DNA of 64,000 nt from Promethearchaeota archaeon (GTDB lineage: Archaea; Asgardarchaeota; Thorarchaeia; Thorarchaeales; Thorarchaeaceae): the NCBI GenBank assembly GCA_014728035.1, contig WJMJ01000148.1, positions 85,228-149,227 on the forward strand, given 5' to 3'. Position numbers and translations under genes: made by a program. The notes below the pieces were generated by a model, which was given only the letters and a program-made list of their open reading frames with translations, was not told the origin of the DNA and did not search any database. Below are positions 19,345 to 27,490 of the stretch, piece by piece; the first letter of the stretch is position 1; every line of letters begins with the position of its first letter.

Positions 19345-19354
19345 CAATTACTAA

Positions 19355-19822
19355 ATGCAAATATATTTACTGAAGAATACACATAGTGAAATCACCTTGA
19401 CTGAACAGAACGATGGTATTCTCAACCTCTTTACTCGGGTAGTGCTTAATCTCACAAGAATAATTGAGACGTTTGAATTTGATGGAAATAAATTAGGGAA
19501 CACTGTGTTTCTTATTGACTATCTTCATCACAATCAGAATTGTAGCATGACCGATATATCTCAAGAAATCATCCTTACGCCAAGTACAGTAACACGCCAA
19601 ATTGATAAATTGGTTGATTGGAAATTAGCAAGTCGTAAAGTATCAAAGGAAGACAGACGGAAAGTAGTTGTCAAACTCACCAGGAAAGGAGAGCAAGCTT
19701 ACAAGAAATTTTATGATCTCCGGATGGGAAACATCAGTAAGATCCTTGAAAATATGACTAAGAAAGAAGTAAGGATTCTTGAAAAGCTCCTAGAACAGAT
19801 TGTTTCTCAATATGAATCATAA
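19355..19822 (+). CDS. MarR-family transcriptional regulator
   Basis: A 155-residue winged-helix regulator. The recognition helix region is STVTRQIDKLVDWKLASRK and the wing contains KEDRRKVVVKLTRKGE, the DxRxxxxxLTxxG signature of MarR proteins. Helices at both ends form the dimer interface. It is divergent from the flavodoxin-ferredoxin gene with two palindromes between them, so it most likely represses that gene and itself. No conserved Cys pair is visible, so a ligand or a redox signal cannot be chosen from sequence. Confidence 0.9.
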   Translation: MQIYLLKNTHSEITLTEQNDGILNLFTRVVLNLTRIIETFEFDGNKLGNTVFLIDYLHHNQNCSMTDISQEIILTPSTVTRQIDKLVDWKLASRKVSKEDRRKVVVKLTRKGEQAYKKFYDLRMGNISKILENMTKKEVRILEKLLEQIVSQYES

Positions 19823-19908
19823 ATGCAACATACACAACAAGGTAAATAAAAGGAAAGAAAAAAAGAAGTTATACTGAGAGAAGTGGTAATCACCGCCTGT
19901 GTGGTGAG

Positions 19909-19926
19909 TTCTACGGGCCGGTAGAA
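19909..19926 (-). terminator. Hairpin directly after the PadR operon
   Basis: TTCTAC-GGGCCG-GTAGAA forms a 6-bp stem with its last base adjacent to the stop codon at 19927. A second weaker stem (CACCGC with GTGGTG, 19891-19906) lies beyond it on the minus strand. Followed by mixed rather than pure T sequence, so it is a moderate candidate. Confidence 0.5.
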
Positions 19927-20127
19927 TTATGCCTCTTCTTTCACCTTTTCAAAGCCAGCAATCTCATCATCAATATGTTTGATGTAGTCTTCGAGACAGC
20001 TCTTCAATGCTTCTAGGCGTTTAATTTTAGTTGCTTTGCTAGCACCAAAAGGATGGCCGCATTCATCATGGCAACATTCACCAAAATGCATGGGAAATAC
20101 CATTCTTCTGTATCTATGTCCTCTCAT
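19927..20127 (-). CDS. Small Cys-rich protein co-translated with PadR regulator
   Basis: A 66-residue protein. Residues 17-25 read ECCHDECGH, a compact metal-binding-like cluster, followed by an amphipathic helix that could be a coiled coil (about 33-64). Its ATG overlaps the stop of the PadR gene by 4 bp, so the two are made together. The PadR protein itself has a similar CCxDxxC element (CCEDPSCH). I infer that it is a metal- or redox-sensing accessory of the regulator. No family name is recognised. Confidence 0.7.
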   Translation of the reverse strand: MRGHRYRRMVFPMHFGECCHDECGHPFGASKATKIKRLEALKSCLEDYIKHIDDEIAGFEKVKEEA

Positions 20128-20705
20128 TCCGTTTTTTCACCTCCGTGTGCTTTATCAGAATTCTTGAGTTCTTTCAATTGTTTATTCACCCAAGCAAGTT
20201 CCTTCTGGAGAAAACGTTTGTATGATCTCAATCTCACAAGATTTGAACCATGACAGGACGGATCTTCACAGCATTGTCTAATGCTCATGAAAACAAGAGG
20301 ACTTCTCTCATGAAGAGAAGTCTTGTAGAATTCATCAGACCTGTCCTGACCAACACTCTCCAGTACTAAGTTGAGTATCTTCCCCATATGCTGCATACGA
20401 TAGCTGAAAGAATCAATTGCCTCATTGAGAACTTCTTGTCCCTTATCGGTTAGCTCATACTCTGTAGTATCAGGCTTTCCTTCTTGGGGGACTTTCCTTC
20501 CTTTGATGAGACCTTTCTCTTCCATTCGATGCAATGCAGGGTAGAGCGTTCCACTCTTTATTCTGGTCTCTCCTAGCCTTCTCCCAAGTTTTTGTAGGAT
20601 GGTATATCCATGCACAGGCTTGTCCTTGAGAATAGCAAGTATTAACAGAGATACCCAACTGATACCTCGCTTCGAATGCCTGCTTTTGACACGGGGACCG
20701 GACAT
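20124..20705 (-). CDS. PadR-family transcriptional regulator with Cys-rich insert
   Basis: A 193-residue PadR protein. The winged helix spans about 15-90 (SWVSLLILAILKDKPVHGY, then RIKSGTLYPALHRMEEKGLI and a wing with EYELTDKG). The C-terminal helical dimerisation region follows. A short CCEDPSCHG element near residue 143 is not part of ordinary PadR proteins and resembles the Cys cluster of the next gene. It diverges from the aldehyde ferredoxin oxidoreductase gene, and the shared upstream region contains several TATGTAG/CTACATA-type inverted repeats. This makes autorepression and control of the AOR operon likely. Confidence 0.9.
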   Translation of the reverse strand: MSGPRVKSRHSKRGISWVSLLILAILKDKPVHGYTILQKLGRRLGETRIKSGTLYPALHRMEEKGLIKGRKVPQEGKPDTTEYELTDKGQEVLNEAIDSFSYRMQHMGKILNLVLESVGQDRSDEFYKTSLHERSPLVFMSIRQCCEDPSCHGSNLVRLRSYKRFLQKELAWVNKQLKELKNSDKAHGGEKTE

Positions 20706-20784
20706 TATGTAGACCTCTACTTATGTTGAACTCTACATAAGTCGAAGCTCAAAGATATATAAAGGTTATGTAGTGTTCTACATA
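20706..20784. promoter_or_regulatory. PadR operators and shared TATA element between padR-like gene and AOR
   Basis: Three inverted repeats built from related half-sites lie here: GTAGA-CC-TCTAC (20709-20720), ACTTATGT-N8-ACATAAGT (20719-20742) and TATGTAG-TGTT-CTACATA (20767-20784). Known PadR operators are of the TATGTA/TACATA type. A TATA-like ATATATAAAG at 20755-20764 is about 50 bp from the PadR start and could serve either direction. The repeats flank it on both sides, so a bound PadR dimer would cover both promoters. Confidence 0.65.
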
Positions 20785-20887
20785 TCTCCCGTTATGCATA
20801 ATGATACATATCGATATGAATAAGTTGAGCATATCGGTTATAAGGATATTCACCCATTGTTTTTACATAGAATTGGAGATAATGACG

Positions 20888-22678
20888 ATGGCCAAGATAT
20901 TAAGAATCGATATGTCAAGCCTTGAACACAAATGGGAAGACATACCATCAAAATACGAGACCTACGCTGGTAGAGCACTAACTTCAGCGATAGTACATGA
21001 CGAAGTAGAACCAACCTGTCATCCTCTTCGAGCTGGCAACAAACTTGTAGTCTCTCCGGGATTATTGGCTGGCACATTAGCACCATCCTCTGGCAGACTC
21101 AGTTTCGGAGCTAAATCGCCTTTGACAGGTGGAATCAAAGAAGCTAATGCAGGTGGTCTAACTGGAACCAGACTAGCAAGGATTGGAGTTCGAGGAATAG
21201 TACTTGAGGGAATTCCTGATACCAAAGATGATTGGTACAGCATAGTAGTTGGAAAGGATAAATGTGAGATCAAAAAGACTAACGAATATGCTGGAATTGG
21301 AGCATATGAACTAATCGGAAAGATATGGAAAGAGTACGATTCCAAGCCTGGAATAGTAGGTTGTGGAATAACAGGTCAAAAATTATTGATGGGTTCAGGA
21401 ATTTTTGGAAACAATATTGAGAACAGCGATCCTGGAAGATATGCAGGACGTGGTGGACTCGGAGCTGTACTAGGTTCTAAGAGAGTTGTAGCTATTATTT
21501 CTGATGACACTGACGGAGAACGACCTGAGCCAAAAGACGAAGAGAAGTTTTCTGAAGGTAGAAAAGCAATGGTCAAGGCACTAAATGAACATCCTGTCAC
21601 TGGAAAATTGAAGGATGATGAAGGTAATGCCTTTGGTGCATTAAAGAACTACGGAACCAATGTATTGATGAATATCCTGAATGAAGGTGGAGGTCTCCCA
21701 GCATTTGGTTTTAGTAGAGGTAGATCTGATGTCGCTGCAAAAATTTCTGGTGAAGCAGTTCACGAACTTGTTGATAAGGTCAAAGAAAAGTTCGGAGACA
21801 AAACACCAGCAACATATGGACATCCTTGTCATCCAGGATGTATAATGGCTTGTTCAAATGTTGTACCATATGAAGATACAGGAAAGTTGCAGGTTAGCCC
21901 ATTAGAATACGAATCTGCATGGGCTCTTGGTACAAACTTGGGTATCGATTCATTACATGATGTAGCTGAACTTAACAGGCTCTGTAATGACCTCGGTCTT
22001 GATACCATAGAAACTGGCAATGCTATTGCAATGCTAATGGAAGGAGGCGTTATCGAATATGGTGATGGAAAAGGCGCAATCAAAGCACTTGAGAAAGCTT
22101 ACGGGGACGATACTCTTCTTGGTAAATTAGTAAGCTCAGGAGCTCAGACTGTCGGTCAGACTCTCGGAGTCACAAGAATTCCAGTAGTCAAAGGACAAGC
22201 ACTTCCAGCTTATGATCCTAGACCTATCAGAGGAATTGGAGTAACCTACGCTACCTCAACAATGGGTGCGGATCATACTGCAGGTTACACCATTGCTGCT
22301 GAAATTCTCGGAATTAAAGGTGATGTTTCTGATCCGCGAGGCCTCAAGAAAGCAGATCTGTCCAGAACATTCCAAGCGACTACTGCATATATTGATTCTA
22401 GTGGCTACTGCCTGTTTATCGCATTCGCAATTCTAGATGACGATGATGGATTCCAAGGCATGGTAGACACGGTAAATGCATACTTGGGTAAAGATATCGA
22501 CGTGACCCAATATGGTCTTGAAACACTCAAGAAGGAACGATCATTCAACAAAGGTGCAGGGTTCAGCAAAGAGGATGACCGACTACCAGAATTCTTCAAG
22601 AAAGAACCATTGCCACCTCATAATGTCACTTTCGATGTGAGCGAAGAAGAGCTAGACAAAGTATACGAAGGAATGTAA
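20888..22678 (+). CDS. aor: Tungsten-type aldehyde:ferredoxin oxidoreductase family protein
   Basis: A 596-residue AOR-family enzyme from the ATG at 20888 (MAKILRID), which has GGAG 9 nt upstream; the frame is open back to 20801. AOR enzymes oxidise aldehydes to acids with ferredoxin, using tungsten-bis-pterin and one [4Fe-4S] cluster. The cluster ligands are seen as C-x3-C-x3-C (CHPGCIMAC) plus a late Cys in SSGYCLF. The pterin-binding segments SGRLSFGAKSPLTGG and RYAGRGGLGAVLGSKR are also present. The C-x3-C spacing is that of an AOR subgroup rather than the C-x2-C of the classic Pyrococcus enzyme, so substrate cannot be assigned. The downstream MoaD-like genes fit a pterin-cofactor role. 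Confidence 0.93.
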   Translation: MAKILRIDMSSLEHKWEDIPSKYETYAGRALTSAIVHDEVEPTCHPLRAGNKLVVSPGLLAGTLAPSSGRLSFGAKSPLTGGIKEANAGGLTGTRLARIGVRGIVLEGIPDTKDDWYSIVVGKDKCEIKKTNEYAGIGAYELIGKIWKEYDSKPGIVGCGITGQKLLMGSGIFGNNIENSDPGRYAGRGGLGAVLGSKRVVAIISDDTDGERPEPKDEEKFSEGRKAMVKALNEHPVTGKLKDDEGNAFGALKNYGTNVLMNILNEGGGLPAFGFSRGRSDVAAKISGEAVHELVDKVKEKFGDKTPATYGHPCHPGCIMACSNVVPYEDTGKLQVSPLEYESAWALGTNLGIDSLHDVAELNRLCNDLGLDTIETGNAIAMLMEGGVIEYGDGKGAIKALEKAYGDDTLLGKLVSSGAQTVGQTLGVTRIPVVKGQALPAYDPRPIRGIGVTYATSTMGADHTAGYTIAAEILGIKGDVSDPRGLKKADLSRTFQATTAYIDSSGYCLFIAFAILDDDDGFQGMVDTVNAYLGKDIDVTQYGLETLKKERSFNKGAGFSKEDDRLPEFFKKEPLPPHNVTFDVSEEELDKVYEGM

Positions 22679-22688
22679 TGTTCCAGTT

Positions 22689-22709
22689 GGAGTGGGATTT
22701 TCCCATTCC
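22689..22709 (+). terminator. Hairpin after the AOR gene
   Basis: GGAGTGGGA-TTT-TCCCATTCC forms a 9-bp stem with one G-U pair, 10 bp past the AOR stop, followed by ATCTTCTTTTTG. The MoaD-like genes start 46 bp beyond, so they may be expressed by read-through or from their own promoter. Confidence 0.65.
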
Positions 22710-22754
22710 ATCTTCTTTTTGTTATAACAATCCAATATAATGATGTGATAAAAA

Positions 22755-23063
22755 ATGCTCAACATCTATCTTTACGGTTGTCTGAGAAAATTAGTGGATA
22801 ATAGTAGAGTCACTGAAGACACTAAGATGGAGCTAGAACACATTGAAGGAGAAACCTTCATTCAACTTATTCATAGAATCGGTCTTGAAAAGAAAGATTT
22901 GGGTGACTGTTTCAGAAATGGCAATTTAGTCAAGGACGATGAAGTTTTGGATGATGGAGACCGCATTGGACTATTTCCATTTAATATGGTACTACTTTGT
23001 GGTGGACAACATTTGAAGGGGCATGGATACACTCAATCAGAAAAAGACGTGGACTATTATTGA
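22755..23063 (+). CDS. MoaD/ThiS-like ubiquitin-fold protein with C-terminal extension
   Basis: A 102-residue beta-grasp protein. It shows the strand/helix order of MoaD (MLNIYLYGCLRKLV, then IRL-like helix, then DDEVLDDGDRIGLFPF) and a CGG at about residues 82-84. In MoaD/ThiS the Gly-Gly is the very C-terminus; here about 19 residues (QHLKGHGYTQ...) follow it. It sits downstream of AOR and 9 bp upstream of a normal MoaD-like gene. Its role as a sulfur carrier for the tungsten-pterin cofactor, or as a protein modifier needing cleavage, is inference. Confidence 0.7.
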   Translation: MLNIYLYGCLRKLVDNSRVTEDTKMELEHIEGETFIQLIHRIGLEKKDLGDCFRNGNLVKDDEVLDDGDRIGLFPFNMVLLCGGQHLKGHGYTQSEKDVDYY

Positions 23064-23072
23064 GGAGTGAAA

Positions 23073-23315
23073 ATGAAAGTTCAAGTTAAATTGTATGCAA
23101 CCCTTCGGGACTATGCTCCTAGAAAATGTGGTATTGGAGAGGCATTCCTCTTTGAGGTTAAAGATAATACAGTTCGAGCAATATTGGAAAAATTATCAAT
23201 TCCAGAAGAGTATGCAAGAATAGTAATGGTAAACGGTAGCAGGATATCAGATTATTCTTACAAACTTGATGAAAATGATCTTGTAGTTATTTTTCCGCCA
23301 ATAGGTGGAGGATAA
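23073..23315 (+). CDS. moaD: MoaD-like sulfur carrier protein with C-terminal Gly-Gly
   Basis: An 80-residue beta-grasp protein ending PPIGGG, the C-terminal di-glycine that MoeB-type enzymes adenylate and convert to thiocarboxylate. MoaD gives sulfur for the molybdopterin/tungstopterin dithiolene. The ATG at 23073 has GGAG 5 nt upstream and is preferred to the GTG at 23067. It is adjacent to the AOR gene, which needs this cofactor. A role as archaeal ubiquitin-like modifier (SAMP) is also possible for this fold. Confidence 0.82.
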   Translation: MKVQVKLYATLRDYAPRKCGIGEAFLFEVKDNTVRAILEKLSIPEEYARIVMVNGSRISDYSYKLDENDLVVIFPPIGGG

Positions 23316-23385
23316 TTGAAAATTACTACATATGATTCATTTGCATAATCCTTTTCGCCATACTTTCTGATTTCTGTATGGGATT

Positions 23386-23625
23386 ATGATGTTTAGTCTT
23401 CTCTACGTTGTACCGAAACAAATTACATTAGTTAATTTGAAAATTGTTTCTTTAAACCTCATAATCCCTTTATCAGGAATTGGCTTCATGTTGTTAATCC
23501 TAATGGTGATTCTCATTCTAATGGATAGAACAACTAGAGTGACTATAACCCATCCATATATCCTGCTGAATCAGTCTAAAGAAATTGAGGATATTAAACA
23601 TAATAGCGAGAAGAAGAGTATTTGA
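23386..23625 (+). CDS. Possible small single-pass membrane protein
   Basis: A 79-codon frame with one strong hydrophobic helix (about residues 26-46, IIPLSGIGFMLLILMVILIL), then a charged polar tail ending EIEDIKHNSEKKSI. No homologue is recognised, the N-terminal third is not well formed, and no clear ribosome-binding site precedes the ATG, so it may not be a gene. Confidence 0.35.
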   Translation: MMFSLLYVVPKQITLVNLKIVSLNLIIPLSGIGFMLLILMVILILMDRTTRVTITHPYILLNQSKEIEDIKHNSEKKSI

Positions 23626-23639
23626 ATCATGAATACACC

Positions 23640-23933
23640 TCAGCTAATCAAGGTGACCGACCGAATCATTTCTTCTTCTTTTGAAACCTCTTTTAGCACT
23701 CGACTCATATATTCGAATAAATCGTCTATGGACTCTCCCCACATTGATAATTTAATACCTAAACTATCACCTACAATATCTTCAACCATCTTATCTAAGG
23801 TTTCACTATCATCAGAATACCGTTCATTTTTAGTTGGGCAAACTTGGACACCCGAGCGTTGTCCGTCCAGAAACGGTACTGGAACTGGCTCGGTCCTTTT
23901 CAGGGAATGTGTGTCTGGTGACCAGACCTTCAT
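23640..23933 (-). CDS. Small hypothetical protein
   Basis: A 97-residue acidic protein with a polar N-terminus (residues 1-35, Pro- and Arg-containing) and a helical C-terminal half with amphipathic pattern (DKMVEDIVGDSLG and DDLFEYMSRVLKEV). The amino-acid composition is more natural than that of the opposite frame, which is Ser-rich. AGGAGG lies 18 nt upstream of the ATG, farther than ideal. No family is recognised; it could be the remnant of a larger gene. Confidence 0.5.
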   Translation of the reverse strand: MKVWSPDTHSLKRTEPVPVPFLDGQRSGVQVCPTKNERYSDDSETLDKMVEDIVGDSLGIKLSMWGESIDDLFEYMSRVLKEVSKEEEMIRSVTLIS

Positions 23934-24041
23934 CCTGTATCATCCCATATAACCTCCTATCAGTTCCTGTCCTACAATGTCCAAGTTTCCAGTAGCTGAC
24001 TGCAACCCATCACTTACTCTTTATTTGTGGCTCTAGGCGAG

Positions 24042-25541
24042 CTAATCAAGACCATATAGGTCTCCGATTTTTGTTAGATAAGTTACGAGCTCATCAGATG
24101 ATATGCTTCTGGGTCGTTCCCCCTCAGCTGAACCGACTTTCTCATACATCGTTCTAGCTTTCACAAAAGATTGATATCTGGTAAGAAATTTGTTCGCTCT
24201 TACAGCAATTGGAATGAATCCTTTTTTCTTGGATAAGGATACTACTCTCTCTAAGCGAGATTCTGTGCGGTTAGTATTTCCCTTAACCCAATCAGATAGA
24301 ATATTGATAATCATACCCTCTAGTTGCCAATCGCTTCTGTCAGATTCTTCAAGCATTTTAGCAAGTCTATCAATTCCAGTCTGTATTCTTTGTAGGAGTA
24401 TTTCTTCTTCTGTGACTTGATATACCTTAAGATACTGTTCTAGGAGAAAAACTAGAGCTGGATACAATTCGTCTAATCTCTCGTCACTTCTACGTACTAT
24501 TTCATCGTATAAACGTTCCAAACTCTCATTCTTTCCATCACCTGTTTTTGATTTCACATTAAGAATGAGAAGTTGAAATGGAATTGGCGATTCTGTCTTA
24601 GAATGAAATTCAAAGGCTTGATGCAGTATCTCAGAAGCTTTTTCAATTTGGTCCAAATATAGATAAGCTTCAGCTAGTACCGATAATGTTTCAACATATT
24701 CATATCCAAATAGTTCTGCTTCTTCATGAACTCTCTTGGATTCTAATGCGGTTTCTAACATAGATTCGTAATCAAGCAAGTTCTGTTCAACGAAGCTCTT
24801 CACAACCAAGGCCCAAGCTAATAGGTCCATCATCTGTTTTTCTCTAGCAATATCAGCAACCTGCTTTGCTTCAACCAGAGCCTCGTCATACCGTCCCATT
24901 GCATTTAGTGAATCAGCCATTGAATTCTGAATCCACAGCATTCCTCGGATATGTCCACCTTCAGAAAACAATTTTCTCGCTTTTTCATAATATGCTATGG
25001 TTTCAGAGTTGTTTCCCTTTGCCTTGTAATAATTTCCTGTGTTTGTTAGTGCTTTTGCTCTTAGAAGCGGAGCTTCTACCTCTGTATGCGTATCAATTAC
25101 TGATTGATAGCAATCCAATGCTTTGTCTAGATCATCAAGAGCAAAATAACAATTACCCATAAGCAAATGTAACTGTAACCAGATTAAATGGTAGTCCCCT
25201 TTTTCCGCCAATGAACTTGTTTTCTTAGCCATTTCTAAAGCTGCGTTGCTCTTTCCAGTAGCTATCAATGTTTGTATCACTAATTCGTTAAAACGGAGAT
25301 TGATTTCGATATCTTTTATTTTCTTAACCTGAGATCTCAACTGTTCCAAATCGTTTTGGATATATGTCATATCACCGCTCAATATCCGACTGCGAGCTAA
25401 TTCAATCCTAGTAGCGATCCCAATTTTATCTTCGGAAGGATGTTGTTTAGTTAGGCATTCAAGCATCGGAATACATTGGGTGTATTCACCAATTTCCTCG
25501 AAGTATCGAGCTTTTTCTAATTCTTCTATTGGCGTACTCAT
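24042..25541 (-). CDS. TPR-repeat protein
   Basis: A 499-residue cytoplasmic protein made of tetratricopeptide repeats for most of its length. Clear repeats are ALDCYQSVIDTHTEVEAP, ALTNTGNYYKAKGNNSETIAYYEKARKLF and DSLNAMGRYDEALVEAKQVADIA, each with the W/L-G-Y-A-F-A-P pattern. There is no signal peptide or added domain, except a short C-terminal stretch (about 450-499). Such proteins act as scaffolds for protein-protein contacts; the partner is not evident from the neighbours. Confidence 0.85.
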   Translation of the reverse strand: MSTPIEELEKARYFEEIGEYTQCIPMLECLTKQHPSEDKIGIATRIELARSRILSGDMTYIQNDLEQLRSQVKKIKDIEINLRFNELVIQTLIATGKSNAALEMAKKTSSLAEKGDYHLIWLQLHLLMGNCYFALDDLDKALDCYQSVIDTHTEVEAPLLRAKALTNTGNYYKAKGNNSETIAYYEKARKLFSEGGHIRGMLWIQNSMADSLNAMGRYDEALVEAKQVADIAREKQMMDLLAWALVVKSFVEQNLLDYESMLETALESKRVHEEAELFGYEYVETLSVLAEAYLYLDQIEKASEILHQAFEFHSKTESPIPFQLLILNVKSKTGDGKNESLERLYDEIVRRSDERLDELYPALVFLLEQYLKVYQVTEEEILLQRIQTGIDRLAKMLEESDRSDWQLEGMIINILSDWVKGNTNRTESRLERVVSLSKKKGFIPIAVRANKFLTRYQSFVKARTMYEKVGSAEGERPRSISSDELVTYLTKIGDLYGLD

Positions 25542-25659
25542 CTGGAAAGCACCACACAGACTTTGTAATACTCAATGTAATAGTAATTGAAAAACTCTTT
25601 GAGAAAATACATATGAATCCAACTATAATTTTCACAACACATTCGAGGACTGATTAATA

Positions 25660-26109
25660 ATGAAGCGAAAAATTGGTAAAATAGCTGTAGATCATTTCAC
25701 ATCTGAATATAATTGTGCTCAATCTGTATTAATGGCAATTCTGAAGAATGAAGAGAAGATGTTTAAAGAGGCCATAAACATAGCTGCAGGATTTGGAGCG
25801 GGGATGGGATATCAATGTTCAAACTGCGGAGCTCTTTCTGGAGGTGTAATGGCAGCAGGAATCTTATGTGGAGAAAAAGGTCTATCAGTAAGAGAACATG
25901 CAAGATTGACATACCAAATGACCTCAGAATTATTTGATAAGTTCGAAGCAGAGTTTGGTACAAGAATTTGTGATGAACTCATAGGAATAGATATGCACAA
26001 TCCAGAGGAATTACAGCGTGCGCGTGACGAAAATATCTTCTATACAAAATGTATTACTTTCATTGAGAAAGTTGTAGAATTTGTTCTAGAACTAAATGAA
26101 GCCATATGA
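25660..26109 (+). CDS. C_GCAxxG_C_C-family redox protein
   Basis: A 149-residue protein matching the C_GCAxxG_C_C family, small probably redox-active proteins common in anaerobes. Visible Cys are those of YNCAQS, CSNCGALSGG, ILCGEK, RICDELIG and KCITF, which follow the family's spacing. Members often accompany oxidoreductases or transporters; metal or disulfide chemistry is presumed, not proven. It stands alone between a divergent TPR gene and a nitroreductase gene on the same strand 75 bp away. Confidence 0.8.
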   Translation: MKRKIGKIAVDHFTSEYNCAQSVLMAILKNEEKMFKEAINIAAGFGAGMGYQCSNCGALSGGVMAAGILCGEKGLSVREHARLTYQMTSELFDKFEAEFGTRICDELIGIDMHNPEELQRARDENIFYTKCITFIEKVVEFVLELNEAI

Positions 26110-26184
26110 CTGATTAATCCGTATTTCCGTGCTCTAATACATGACCTTATCTTGGTGTATAGTGAATAATATTTTGGTATCAAA

Positions 26185-26811
26185 ATGGACGTTTTTTCAC
26201 TACCATCACCAAAATTCCAAGGTAAAATGTCACTTGAAGAAACCATGAAAAGAAGACGTACTCACCGTTCACTAACTAACCAGGATATTTCTGAAGATGA
26301 TTTATCTCAACTTCTTTGGGCTACATACGGAATCAATGATACTCGAGACACTCTGGAAGAAGATGAATTCTATCACAGAACAGTCCCATCATCAGGTCAC
26401 TCGTTTCCAACTATAGTATACGTCGTCATGAAACAAGGTCTTTTCAGATATGAGGCTGAAAATCATGAATTGGTATTAGTCAAAGACACAGATTTCCGAG
26501 GTGAGCTCCCCAACGAAGGAATGTGGGAACCAAATAGATTGGCTATTCAAACTGCTCCATTAACAATTATTCTTGCTAGTGATAATGAGATAGCCTCCGA
26601 ATTATCTCCCTTTCTTGAAGATGTTTTAAAATACCAGTTTATTGAAATTGGACACTGTGCACAGAACCTTATGCTCCAAGCTACTAGTCTTGGGTTAGGT
26701 CTCACCACTATGACTAGTTTTGATCGTATTCACATCTACAGAACTTTGAAGATACCTCTGAAACATAGACCTGTGTATGTCATTCCCGTAGGTCATCCAA
26801 CAAAGGAATGA
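26185..26811 (+). CDS. SagB/ThcOx-type nitroreductase-family protein
   Basis: A 208-residue FMN-dependent nitroreductase of the SagB-like group. The N-terminal RRRTHRSL segment binds the FMN phosphate, and SSGHSFPTIVYV and IGHCAQNLMLQATSLGLGLT are characteristic blocks. SagB-type proteins oxidise azoline rings in peptides, but stand-alone copies like this one occur widely in archaea with no peptide-cyclisation genes nearby, as is the case here. The substrate is unknown. Confidence 0.85.
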   Translation: MDVFSLPSPKFQGKMSLEETMKRRRTHRSLTNQDISEDDLSQLLWATYGINDTRDTLEEDEFYHRTVPSSGHSFPTIVYVVMKQGLFRYEAENHELVLVKDTDFRGELPNEGMWEPNRLAIQTAPLTIILASDNEIASELSPFLEDVLKYQFIEIGHCAQNLMLQATSLGLGLTTMTSFDRIHIYRTLKIPLKHRPVYVIPVGHPTKE

Positions 26812-26906
26812 TAGTAAAGAGTTTACTCTTTGCCAATATAATATCCTAGATTTTCTAGAATTGCCACCATATAATTCGCTTTGTTAGAAATATCAGAGTG
26901 CTAAAA

Positions 26907-27353
26907 TCATAGAAGTTGAGAAATCACACTGTCATATTGGTTATAGGGTCTTAGACCAGGTAACTGTCCTGCAGGTTTTCCATCTTTGAAAACAATGACC
27001 ATTGGAACTGATTGCACACCAAATTGACCTGTAACACGTGGATTCCTATCAATGTCGATCTTTGCAATAACAGCTTTCCCTTTGAATTCCTCCGCTAACT
27101 CCTGAATAATTGGTGCAAGCATCTTACATGGTTGACACCATTCTCCGTAGAAATCCACCAATGCAACTTTTGTCTGTTGGATAGTCTGCCAGAAGTTTCC
27201 ATCATTCAATTGAATTGGATATCCTTTGGAAAGAGGTTCGCGTACCTCTGGTTTAGGCTCCTTTGCTTTCTTTGCTCGTTCCATTAATAGTTCCATTTTT
27301 CTCCTTCTTATTGCTTCAAGTTCATCATCACTCAACAAGTAGCCAGCCTCCAT
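26907..27353 (-). CDS. trxA: Thioredoxin with helical N-terminal extension
   Basis: About 148 residues. The C-terminal 105 residues are a thioredoxin fold with the active site EWCQPCKM and the cis-Pro segment SVPMVIVFKDG. An N-terminal extension of about 40 residues (DDELEAIRRRKMELLMERA) is a charged helix seen in several archaeal thioredoxins. The ATG at 27353 gives a natural start; an upstream Met at 27380 is less likely. Its probable reductant is the thioredoxin reductase at 49763-50701. Confidence 0.9.
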   Translation of the reverse strand: MEAGYLLSDDELEAIRRRKMELLMERAKKAKEPKPEVREPLSKGYPIQLNDGNFWQTIQQTKVALVDFYGEWCQPCKMLAPIIQELAEEFKGKAVIAKIDIDRNPRVTGQFGVQSVPMVIVFKDGKPAGQLPGLRPYNQYDSVISQLL

Positions 27354-27490
27354 AATTTCGTATGTGTGTTTACAATGCACATTCGTATTGAATCCGTATT
27401 AAATTATTCGCTTTGTGAATTTGAACAATTGCCTTCATACATCCAATTAATAACTGGATAAATCACCCCGAGAATGATGGAGGACCTTCA

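Noticed and set aside
19289..19360. Upstream extension of the flavodoxin-ferredoxin gene
   Set aside because: It would overlap the MarR start and run through both palindromic operators; the ATG at 19288 starts the flavodoxin domain properly.
20801..20887. N-terminal 29 residues of the longer AOR frame
   Set aside because: Hydrophobic leader is not found in cytoplasmic AOR proteins, and GGAG precedes the ATG at 20888.
21019..21345. 108-codon frame opposite the AOR gene
   Set aside because: Ser/Pro-rich antisense shadow of the AOR coding sequence without ribosome site; several similar long antisense frames occur opposite other genes and were left out.
23629..23952. 107-codon frame on the + strand
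   Set aside because: Ser/Thr-rich composition typical of an antisense shadow; the minus-strand frame here has more natural composition.
26816..26831. Hairpin AAAGAG-TTTA-CTCTTT style after the nitroreductase gene
   Set aside because: AT-rich, very tight loop and no following T tract; too weak to list as a terminator.
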